This document shows, piece by piece, positions 1-5,706 of a stretch of 6,343 nucleotides of DNA. The notes under the pieces were generated by a model. That model did no database searches, was not told the origin of the DNA, and saw only the letters and a program-made list of their open reading frames with translations. Position numbers and translations under genes: made by a program. The stretch comes from JAMWZF01 sp041628615 (GTDB lineage Bacteria; Pseudomonadota; Alphaproteobacteria; Rhodobacterales; Rhodobacteraceae): assembly GCA_041628615.1 (NCBI GenBank), contig JBFKOW010000183.1, forward strand, positions 1-6,343, written 5' to 3'. Position 1 is the first letter of the stretch, and each line of letters starts with the position of its first letter.

Positions 1-2928
1 CGTTTCGTAGCCGACCTCTGCGATGAAGCCGCTCTGCTCGCCGCCGAGCAGGTTGCCCGCGCCGCGGATGTCGAGGTCGTGCGAGGCCAGCGTGAACCCG
101 GCCCCCAGCGTGTCGAGCGAGCCCAGCACCTTGAGGCGGCGCTCGGCCTGGGGGGTCACGGGCTTCCTCGGCTCGGTGGTGAGATAAGCATAGGCGCGCA
201 GCTTGGCCCGGCCGACCCGGCCGCGGATCTGGTAGAGCTGGGCGAGGCCGAACATGTCGGCCCGGTGCACCACCATTGTGTTCGCGGTCGGGATGTCGAG
301 GCCGCTCTCAATGATGGTGGTCGCCAGCAGCACGTCGTAGCGGCCGTCGTAGAAGGCGTTCATCCGGTCGTCGAGTTCGCCCGCCGCCAACTGGCCGTGG
401 GCGACGACATAGCTGACCTCCGGCACGTTCTGCCGCAGCCACTCCTCCATCTCGGGCAGGTCGGCGACCCGCGGCACCACGAAGAAGGACTGCCCGCCCC
501 GGTAGCGTTCGCGCAGCAGCGCCTCGCGCACGGTGACGGTGTCGAAGGCGCTGACATAGGTGCGGATCGCCAGCCGGTCGATCGGCGGGGTGCCGATGAT
601 CGACAGGTCGCGCACCCCGGACAGCGACAGTTGCAGGGTGCGCGGGATCGGCGTCGCGGTCAGGGTCAGGACGTGGACGTCGGTCCGCATCTGCTTGAGC
701 CGCTCCTTGTGGCGGACCCCGAAGTGCTGCTCCTCGTCGATCACCAGAAGGCCGAGCCGGCGGAACTTAACCGCCTTGGCGAGCACCGCGTGGGTGCCGA
801 TGACGATATCCACAGTGCCGTCGGCCAGCCCCTCGCGGGTCTTCGCCATGTCCCGGGCCGAGACGAAGCGCGACATCGGGCGGACCTGCACCGGGAAGCC
901 GCGGAACCGCTCGGCAAAGCTCTTGTAGTGCTGCCGCGCGAGCAGAGTGGTGGGCGCGATCACCGCGACCTGCACCCCTGACATCGCCGCCACGAAGGCC
1001 GCGCGCAGCGCCACCTCGGTCTTGCCGAAGCCCACGTCGCCGCAGACCAGCCGGTCCATCGGCGTGCCCGAATCCATGTCGGCCAGGACGTCGCCGATGG
1101 CGGCCAGCTGGTCGTCGGTTTCCTGGTAGGGAAAGCGGGCAAGGAACTGGTCCCAGAGCCCGTCCGGCGGCGTCAGCACCGGCGCGGTCCGCAGCGTGCG
1201 CTCGGCGGCGACCCGGATCAGGCGCTCGGCCATCTCGCGGATACGCTCCTTGAGTCGCGCCTTCTTGGCCTGCCACGCGCCGCCGCCCAGCTTGTCGAGC
1301 AGACCCTCCTCGTGGCCGAACTTCGACAGCAGCTCGATGTTCTCCACCGGCAGGTAGAGCTTCGCGTTCTCGGCGTATTCGAGCACGAGGCATTCGTGCG
1401 CCGCCCCCAGCGCGGTGACCACCTCGAGCCCGGTGTAGCGGCCGACCCCGTGATCGACATGGACCACGAGATCGCCGGGCGTCAGGCTCTGGGTCTCGGT
1501 CAGGAAGTTCTCGGCGCGGCGCTTGCGTTTCGGGGCGCGGATCAGCCGGTCGCCCAGCACGTCCTGCTCCGAGATCACGGTGAGGGCGCGGCCGTTCTCC
1601 GAGGGCGACTCGAAGCCGTGCTCCAGCGCCCAGACCGCGAGGTGGAGCCCCTCGCGGCCGACCCGCGAGAAATCCTTCACCGGGATCGCCTCGGCCAGCC
1701 CCTCGTCCTCGATCAGCCCGGCCAGTCGTTCCCGCGCGCCCTCGGAATACGAGGCCACGACGACCGGCCCGCGCTGCATCCGGGCCCGGACGTGGTCGGC
1801 CAGCGCGCCGAACAGGCTGATCTTCTCCTGCTGGCGCTCGGGGGCGAAGTTGCGCCCGACCCGGCCGCCGGCGTCGATCACCCCCGGCCCCGACGGCATC
1901 GGCAGCGGCGACAGCGACAGCACCCGCCGCGCCCCGAGCGCCGCCTGCCACGCCGTCTCGTCGAGATAGAGCGTCTCGGGCGGGGCGGGCTTGTAGACCG
2001 TGTCGATCCGGCCCTTCTGGGTCATCGCGTGGCGGCGGGTCTCGTAGGCATCGGTCACCGACAGCCAGCGCGCCTCGCGCGCCGCGTCGGTCTGGTGGTC
2101 GAGCAGCACCGGCGCGCCGGGCAGGAAGTCGAACAGGGTTTCGAGCCGTTCGTGGAACAGCCCCAGCCAGTGCTCCATCCCGGCGATCTTGCGGCCGGCG
2201 CTGACCGCCTCGTAGAGCGGGTCGTCGGTGCCCGCGGCGCCGAACTCGATGCGGTAGTTCTGCCGGAAGCGGGTGATCGCGGCGTCATCGAGGATGACCT
2301 CGGACACCGGGGCCAGATCGACCGAGTCGAGCGTGTCGGTGGTGCGCTGGGTGGCGGCGTCGAAGCGCCGGGCGCCATCGAGCACGTCGCCGAACAGGTC
2401 GAGCCGCACCGGCCCGGCCTCGCCCGGCGGGTAGATGTCGATGATGCCGCCGCGGACCGCGTAGTCGCCCGGCTCGGTCACCGTCGGGGCCTGCGAGAAC
2501 CCCATCCGCACGAGGAAGGCCCGCAACGCCGCCTCGTCCACCCGCTCGCCCACCCGCGCGCGGAACGCGGCCTCGCGCAGGATCGCGCGGGCCGGCACCT
2601 TCTGGGTCGCGGCGTTCAGCGTGGTCAGCAGCACGAATTGCGGCGGCGCGTCGTGGACCAGCCCCGCCAGCGTGGTCATCCGGGCCGCCTCCACGTCGGG
2701 ATTGGGCGACACCCGGTCATAGGGCAGGCAGTCCCAGCTCGGGAACTCGATCACCGGCATCGACGGGTCGAAGAAGGTCAGCGCCGCGTGCATCGCCGCC
2801 AGCCGCTTGTCGTCGCGCGCGACGTGGATCACCGGGCCGCCGGCGCGGGCGGCCTCGCGCAGCACGAGCCGGGCGTCGAAGCCCTCGGGGGCGCCGCCGA
2901 CGGCGATCTGTTCGGTGGGGTTCGGCAT
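1..2928 (-). CDS. mfd: Transcription-repair coupling factor Mfd (partial, C-terminus beyond left edge)
   Basis: Mfd is a cytoplasmic ATP-dependent DNA translocase that pushes RNA polymerase off stalled sites and recruits UvrA for nucleotide excision repair. I translated all 976 visible codons: one open frame without a stop. The UvrB-like N-terminal part shows EFPSWDCLPYDRVSP (61-75) and VRGGIIDIYPPG (158-169). The RNA-polymerase-interacting region shows GDLVVHVDHGVGRY (about 485-498). The superfamily 2 motor shows Walker A GDVGFGKT (630-637), the Walker B DEEQH box (731-735), TATPIPRT (from 757), ESGLDIP (from 874) and QLYQIRGRVGR (897-907, motif VI). Frame and key residues are intact. Family members are usually about 1150 residues, so roughly 180 are missing, including the UvrA-masking C-terminal domain. 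The ATG at 2928 fits the family's N-terminus and has a weak AGG nine bases upstream. It lies 61 bases after the membrane-protein gene on the same strand and may be co-transcribed with it. Confidence 0.97.
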   Translation of the reverse strand, partial: MPNPTEQIAVGGAPEGFDARLVLREAARAGGPVIHVARDDKRLAAMHAALTFFDPSMPVIEFPSWDCLPYDRVSPNPDVEAARMTTLAGLVHDAPPQFVLLTTLNAATQKVPARAILREAAFRARVGERVDEAALRAFLVRMGFSQAPTVTEPGDYAVRGGIIDIYPPGEAGPVRLDLFGDVLDGARRFDAATQRTTDTLDSVDLAPVSEVILDDAAITRFRQNYRIEFGAAGTDDPLYEAVSAGRKIAGMEHWLGLFHERLETLFDFLPGAPVLLDHQTDAAREARWLSVTDAYETRRHAMTQKGRIDTVYKPAPPETLYLDETAWQAALGARRVLSLSPLPMPSGPGVIDAGGRVGRNFAPERQQEKISLFGALADHVRARMQRGPVVVASYSEGARERLAGLIEDEGLAEAIPVKDFSRVGREGLHLAVWALEHGFESPSENGRALTVISEQDVLGDRLIRAPKRKRRAENFLTETQSLTPGDLVVHVDHGVGRYTGLEVVTALGAAHECLVLEYAENAKLYLPVENIELLSKFGHEEGLLDKLGGGAWQAKKARLKERIREMAERLIRVAAERTLRTAPVLTPPDGLWDQFLARFPYQETDDQLAAIGDVLADMDSGTPMDRLVCGDVGFGKTEVALRAAFVAAMSGVQVAVIAPTTLLARQHYKSFAERFRGFPVQVRPMSRFVSARDMAKTREGLADGTVDIVIGTHAVLAKAVKFRRLGLLVIDEEQHFGVRHKERLKQMRTDVHVLTLTATPIPRTLQLSLSGVRDLSIIGTPPIDRLAIRTYVSAFDTVTVREALLRERYRGGQSFFVVPRVADLPEMEEWLRQNVPEVSYVVAHGQLAAGELDDRMNAFYDGRYDVLLATTIIESGLDIPTANTMVVHRADMFGLAQLYQIRGRVGRAKLRAYAYLTTEPRKPVTPQAERRLKVLGSLDTLGAGFTLASHDLDIRGAGNLLGGEQSGFIAEVGYET

Positions 2929-2957
2929 GGCGGCTGACCTACAGCGGAGGCACGGCG

Positions 2958-2963
2958 TGTCAA
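2958..2963 (-). promoter_or_regulatory. Possible -35 box (TTGACA) in front of mfd
   Basis: The minus strand reads a perfect TTGACA 30 bases before the mfd ATG. No good -10 box follows: the best candidate is TAGGTC at 2941-2936 with a 16-base spacer, which matches poorly. If real, transcription would start close to the ATG and the mRNA would be nearly leaderless. A chance match is quite possible, and mfd may simply be read through from the upstream gene. Confidence 0.25.
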
Positions 2964-2989
2964 CGGGGAAAGGCCCCACGCCCGGCGGC

Positions 2990-3514
2990 TCAGAAGCCGG
3001 GACCGACCACGAGGTTCTTGTACATCCCGAACATCGCGGTGACGAAGATCGAGATCATGCCGATCACCTGGGTCCAGAACCGGTGCCGGACCAGCCGCTT
3101 GTGCAGCGCCTCGCCGGTCGGGCGCTCGGCCTCGATCAGGCTCGCGGTGTTCAGGCTCAAGAGGCCCACGAAGGTCATCGGCAGCAGGATCAGGAACACC
3201 GCCTGGGCGAATTCCACGTCGTACCAGAAGGCGAGGATGGCGAGGCCGGTGAGCAGGAAGGACACGAAGGTCAGCAGGATCAGCCCCGACACCCGGCCGA
3301 TGTAGAGGAACCGGGACACGTTGATGCGGACCATGTCCTCGAGATCGATCTGCGCCTGCCCGCCGTGGCGGCGGGCGCGGCCCACCATGTCGAACGGCAC
3401 GCCCAGCACCCAGTGGCTGGCGGACGACCACACCACGGCCAGCGCGATCCAGAACCAGAGGTTCGAGAACGAGCGCATGTCGATGACTTCGAAGACGGTC
3501 TGGGTCCAGTCCAA
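2990..3514 (-). CDS. Conserved four-helix membrane protein of unknown function (TTG start)
   Basis: This is a 174-residue integral membrane protein, probably in the inner membrane. Hydrophobic segments lie near residues 19-40, 73-97, 102-122 and 146-168. Between the first two is a basic then acidic loop (RARRHGGQ then DLEDMVR, 46-63), and a charged stretch (EAERPTGEALHKRLVRHR, 128-145) precedes the last. I chose TTG at 3514 because the N-terminus it gives (MDWTQTVFEVIDMRSFSNLW) looks like the start I recall for Rhodobacterales homologues. The first ATG, at codon 13, would remove part of that conserved start. Only a weak GGGG lies six bases upstream of the TTG. I recall that some genomes label this family 'component of SufBCD complex', but I cannot verify that, and nothing visible here (no Cys cluster, no Suf neighbours) supports it. 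It precedes mfd on the same strand and diverges from hemB. The function is unknown. Confidence 0.85.
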   Translation of the reverse strand: MDWTQTVFEVIDMRSFSNLWFWIALAVVWSSASHWVLGVPFDMVGRARRHGGQAQIDLEDMVRINVSRFLYIGRVSGLILLTFVSFLLTGLAILAFWYDVEFAQAVFLILLPMTFVGLLSLNTASLIEAERPTGEALHKRLVRHRFWTQVIGMISIFVTAMFGMYKNLVVGPGF

Positions 3515-3551
3515 GGCGGGCCCCGGGCAGCGGGTTTGGGTTCGGTGGACC

Positions 3552-3557
3552 CCTCCT
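3552..3557 (-). promoter_or_regulatory. Orphan Shine-Dalgarno-like AGGAGG
   Basis: The minus strand reads AGGAGG, an ideal Shine-Dalgarno core, but no ATG, GTG or TTG follows at 5-12 bases. The chosen TTG start of the membrane protein is 37 bases further on. It may be a chance G-rich stretch, or a hint that the start or leader of that gene is not yet understood. Confidence 0.3.
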
Positions 3558-3625
3558 AGCGAAGCCCTGCGGCATTGCCCAGACTTGCGGGCGGTGCGGT
3601 GCCGTGGCAGGCCATCAGTGTGACC

Positions 3626-3632
3626 AGAAAGG
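3626..3632 (+). promoter_or_regulatory. Ribosome binding site deciding the hemB start
   Basis: AGAAAGG lies ten bases before the ATG at 3643. This supports that ATG over the in-frame GTG at 3604, which would add 13 residues (MAGHQCDQKGPSP) that do not look like the family's N-terminus. Confidence 0.55.
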
Positions 3633-3642
3633 CCCGTCGCCC

Positions 3643-4641
3643 ATGACCCCGACCATCGCCCCCTTCCCCGCCGCCCGCCCGCGCCGCCTGCGCCGCACCG
3701 CCGCGCTGCGGGCCATGGTGCGCGAGACGACGCTGAGCCCGGCGGACTTCATCTGGCCGATCTTCGTGATGGAGGGGCGCGACGACGCCGCCCCGGTGCC
3801 CTCGATGCCCGGCGTGTCGCGGCACACGGTGGACCGGGTCGCCGGACTGGCCCGCGAGGCGGCGGCGCTCGGCATCCCGGCGATGTGCATCTTTCCCTAC
3901 ACCGCGCAGGAGGCCCGGACCGCCGATTGCGCGCTGGCGTGGGACCCCGACAACCTGTCGAACCGCGCCATCCGCGAGATCAAGGCGGCGGTCCCCGAGA
4001 TGGCGGTGATGACCGACATCGCGCTCGACCCCTACAACATCGACGGGCAGGACGGCTTCGTCCGCGACGGCCGGGTGGTCAACGACGAGACCGTGGCCGC
4101 GCTGGTCCGGATGGCGCTGGCGCAGGCCGAGGCCGGAGCCGACATCCTCGGCCCCTCGGACATGATGGACGGCCGCGTCGGGGCGATCCGGCAGGCGGTG
4201 GAAGCGGCGGGATATCAGGATGTTGCGATCCTGTCCTACAGCGCCAAGTATGCGTCGGCGTTCTACGGCCCGTTCCGCGACGCGGTCGGGGCGTCGGCGG
4301 CGCTGAAGGGCGACAAGACGACCTACCAGATGGACCCCGCCAACGGCGACGAGGCGCTGCGGATGATCGCCCGCGACCTCGCCGAGGGGGCCGACATGGT
4401 GATGGTGAAGCCGGGGATGCCCTATCTCGACATCTGCCGGCGGGTGAAGGAGGGCTTCGGCGTGCCGACCTTCGCCTACCAGGTCTCGGGCGAATACGCG
4501 ATGCTGCAGGCGGCGGCGCAGAACGGCTGGCTCGACGGGCCGAATGTGATGCTCGAATCGCTGACCGCGTTCAAGCGGGCGGGCTGCGACGGGGTGCTGA
4601 CCTATTTCGCGCCCGAGGCGGCGCGCGCGCTGGGGGCCTGA
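3643..4641 (+). CDS. hemB: Delta-aminolevulinic acid dehydratase (porphobilinogen synthase)
   Basis: HemB condenses two 5-aminolevulinate molecules into porphobilinogen, the first pyrrole in the cytoplasmic pathway to heme, cobalamin and, where made, bacteriochlorophyll. From the ATG the protein is 332 residues, normal for the family. The two active-site lysines are visible: K202 in SYSAKYAS (198-205) and the Schiff-base K256 in the signature GADMVMVKPGMPY (249-261). YGPFRDA (208-214) and TTYQMDPAN (226-234) are also typical. The zinc-enzyme cysteine cluster is replaced by DIALDPYNIDGQDG (125-138), with A127, D129 and D137 at the cysteine positions. This matches the non-zinc class; R. capsulatus HemB has been described as metal-independent. 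No frameshift or missing catalytic residue is seen. It diverges from the membrane-protein gene, and the VOC gene begins one base after its stop, so the two are probably one operon. Confidence 0.97.
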   Translation: MTPTIAPFPAARPRRLRRTAALRAMVRETTLSPADFIWPIFVMEGRDDAAPVPSMPGVSRHTVDRVAGLAREAAALGIPAMCIFPYTAQEARTADCALAWDPDNLSNRAIREIKAAVPEMAVMTDIALDPYNIDGQDGFVRDGRVVNDETVAALVRMALAQAEAGADILGPSDMMDGRVGAIRQAVEAAGYQDVAILSYSAKYASAFYGPFRDAVGASAALKGDKTTYQMDPANGDEALRMIARDLAEGADMVMVKPGMPYLDICRRVKEGFGVPTFAYQVSGEYAMLQAAAQNGWLDGPNVMLESLTAFKRAGCDGVLTYFAPEAARALGA

Positions 4642-4642
4642 C

Positions 4643-5044
4643 ATGGCGCTGCGGATCACCGTCCTGTCGATCCCGGTGGCCGATCAGGACGCGGCGCTGG
4701 CGATCTACCGCGACCGGCTGGGCTTCGTGCCGAAGCACGACATCGACATGGGCGGCGGGGCGCGATGGCTGACTCTGGTGTCGCCGGACGACCCGGACGG
4801 CCCCGAGATCCTGCTCGAACCGAACGCGGACTACCCGGCAATCGCCGCGCTGCGCGCCAGCCTGAGGGCCGATGGCATCCCGTGGACCCAGTTCGGCGTC
4901 ACCGACCTCGATGCCGAGCACGCCCGGCTGACCGCCGCCGGCGTGACCTTCGTGACGCCGCCGACCGACATGGGCGGCGCCCGGGTAGCGACGTTCGACG
5001 ACGGCTGCGGCAACCTCATCAGCATCGTGCAGGCGGGCGGCTGA
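4643..5044 (+). CDS. VOC-family (glyoxalase/bleomycin-resistance fold) protein
   Basis: This 133-residue protein has the pattern of a vicinal-oxygen-chelate fold, two beta-alpha-beta-beta-beta modules. The N-terminal half carries VLSIPVADQDAALAIYRDRL (7-26) followed by GF, then a strand ending EILLEP (55-60). The C-terminal half carries FGVTDLDAEHARLTAAGV (84-101) and ends VATFDDGCGNLISIVQ (115-130), the usual 'D-GN' closing strand. Metal ligands look incomplete. The first-strand position that is His in glyoxalase I is a small or hydrophobic residue here. E59 could be a ligand, and the last strand has Q130 rather than Glu. It may therefore be a binding protein or a divergent enzyme, and the substrate cannot be predicted. 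TGA of hemB and this ATG are one base apart, with a GGGGG run as a plausible ribosome site, so translation may be coupled to hemB. No direct link to heme synthesis is visible. Confidence 0.92.
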   Translation: MALRITVLSIPVADQDAALAIYRDRLGFVPKHDIDMGGGARWLTLVSPDDPDGPEILLEPNADYPAIAALRASLRADGIPWTQFGVTDLDAEHARLTAAGVTFVTPPTDMGGARVATFDDGCGNLISIVQAGG

Positions 5045-5056
5045 ACCCCGCCGCCC
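5035..5056 (+). terminator. GC-rich hairpin across the VOC stop codon, possible terminator
   Basis: GGGCGGC (5035-5041) pairs perfectly with GCCGCCC (5050-5056) around an eight-base loop holding the stop codon. No T-run follows, only mixed sequence, so this is not a textbook intrinsic terminator. Its position between the hemB-VOC pair and the next promoter makes an end of transcription here plausible. Confidence 0.35.
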
Positions 5057-5070
5057 TGCACATCTTGGGG

Positions 5071-5099
5071 CTGACAGGTCGGGACCATCCGCCTATAGT
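5071..5099 (+). promoter_or_regulatory. Strong sigma-70-type promoter for the SYLF lipoprotein gene
   Basis: CTGACA (5071-5076, five of six to consensus) is followed, after exactly 17 bases, by TATAGT (5094-5099, five of six). This is the best promoter match noticed in the window and stands in the correct place. Transcription should start near 5106, giving a leader of about 43 bases. Confidence 0.75.
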
Positions 5100-5109
5100 G
5101 GACGCACAA

Positions 5110-5127
5110 GGGGCGAAAAAACGCCCC
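5110..5127 (+). promoter_or_regulatory. Predicted 5'-end mRNA hairpin in the SYLF gene leader
   Basis: GGGGCG (5110-5115) and CGCCCC (5122-5127) form a perfect six-pair GC stem with a loop of six A. From the predicted start near 5106 the stem begins within about four bases of the mRNA 5' end and finishes ten bases before the Shine-Dalgarno, leaving that site free. Such 5' stems are known to protect some mRNAs from decay (ompA in E. coli). It could instead be a terminator for the hemB-VOC transcript, but no T-run follows. Confidence 0.55.
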
Positions 5128-5148
5128 GCTCCTGCATGAGGCGGACAC

Positions 5149-5706
5149 ATGAGCAGTTTTTCCAGACGCAAGATCATCGTCGGCGGCGCCGCCCTGACGG
5201 CGCTTTCGGCCTGCGGCAACGGCATCGGCGGACAGGGCGCTCAGGTCATCGACGCCCGGGTCGACGAAACGCTGAACTTCATGTTCACCCGGTATCCGGG
5301 CACCCGTGACCTTGACGCCAAGGCGGTGGGCAAGCTGGTGATGCCGGTGGTGACCGAGGCGGGGCTGGGGTTCGGCGCGTCCTACGGCCGCGGCGCCCTG
5401 CGGGTCGGGCCGACCACGGTGGACTACTATTCGGCGACGGCGGTGTCCGGCGGCCTGCAGATCGGCGCGCAGCAGTTCAGCCACGTGCTGTTCTTCATGA
5501 CCGAGGACGCTCTGATCGAGTTCCGCACCTCCGACGGCTGGGCGCTCGGGGCGGACGCCGAATACGTGCTGAACACCGAGGCCGAGACGATCCGGGCCGA
5601 GACCACGACCTCGCTGGCGCCGGTCATCGCGGTGATCTTCGCGCAGGCGGGCCTGCGGGTCGGCGCCACGGTCGAGGGCACCAAGTACACCCGCATCATC
5701 CCCTGA
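5149..5706 (+). CDS. SYLF (Ysc84-type) domain lipoprotein with Tat-like signal
   Basis: This 185-residue secreted lipoprotein should be anchored in the envelope. Its signal is short: SRRKII (5-10) resembles a twin-arginine motif, then a hydrophobic stretch VGGAALTAL leads to the lipobox LSAC with the lipidated C22, followed by glycine. The rest fits the SYLF/Ysc84 fold. A helical start (about 32-60) precedes GKLVMPVVTEAGLGFGASYG (61-80), then DYYSATAVSGGLQIGAQQFS (92-111), FFMTEDALIEF (115-125), GWALGADA (130-137), and the closing GLRVGATVEGTKYTRI (168-183). SYLF domains bind lipids or phosphoinositides in eukaryotes. Bacterial members are mostly uncharacterised envelope proteins, so the function is open. 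GAGG (5138-5141) lies seven bases before the ATG. The gene has its own promoter and leader hairpin, and its 3' end overlaps the convergent gene by 11 bases. Confidence 0.93.
   Translation: MSSFSRRKIIVGGAALTALSACGNGIGGQGAQVIDARVDETLNFMFTRYPGTRDLDAKAVGKLVMPVVTEAGLGFGASYGRGALRVGPTTVDYYSATAVSGGLQIGAQQFSHVLFFMTEDALIEFRTSDGWALGADAEYVLNTEAETIRAETTTSLAPVIAVIFAQAGLRVGATVEGTKYTRIIP

Larger units (their letters stand above)
3515..3642. other. Divergent intergenic region between the membrane-protein gene and hemB
   Basis: This 128-base gap must drive transcription in at least one direction. I see no convincing sigma-70 promoter on either strand, no FNR-type TTGAT-N4-ATCAA site, no PpsR/CrtJ-type TGT-N12-ACA site, no tRNA and no repeat. 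The recognisable elements are an AGGAGG on the minus strand (3557-3552) and the hemB Shine-Dalgarno on the plus strand. Confidence 0.7.

Noticed and set aside
767..1951. 394-codon minus-strand frame inside mfd
   Set aside because: It is out of frame with the intact Mfd reading frame and composed of Ala/Gly/Arg repeats, so it is a shadow.
1312..2937. 541-codon open frame on the plus strand, opposite mfd
   Set aside because: High GC removes stop codons from antisense frames. The product is rich in Arg, Gly, His and Pro with no domain pattern, while the opposite frame is clearly Mfd.
2965..2977. GGGG-AAAGG-CCCC hairpin between the membrane-protein gene and mfd
   Set aside because: Only four pairs and no T-run; too weak to call a terminator.
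3604..3642. GTG at 3604 as the hemB start
   Set aside because: It adds 13 residues not like the family, whereas ATG 3643 has a ribosome site ten bases upstream and gives a normal HemB length.
3556..4659. 367-codon minus-strand frame opposite hemB
   Set aside because: The plus strand carries every HemB motif, and the minus-strand product has low-complexity composition typical of GC-rich antisense frames.
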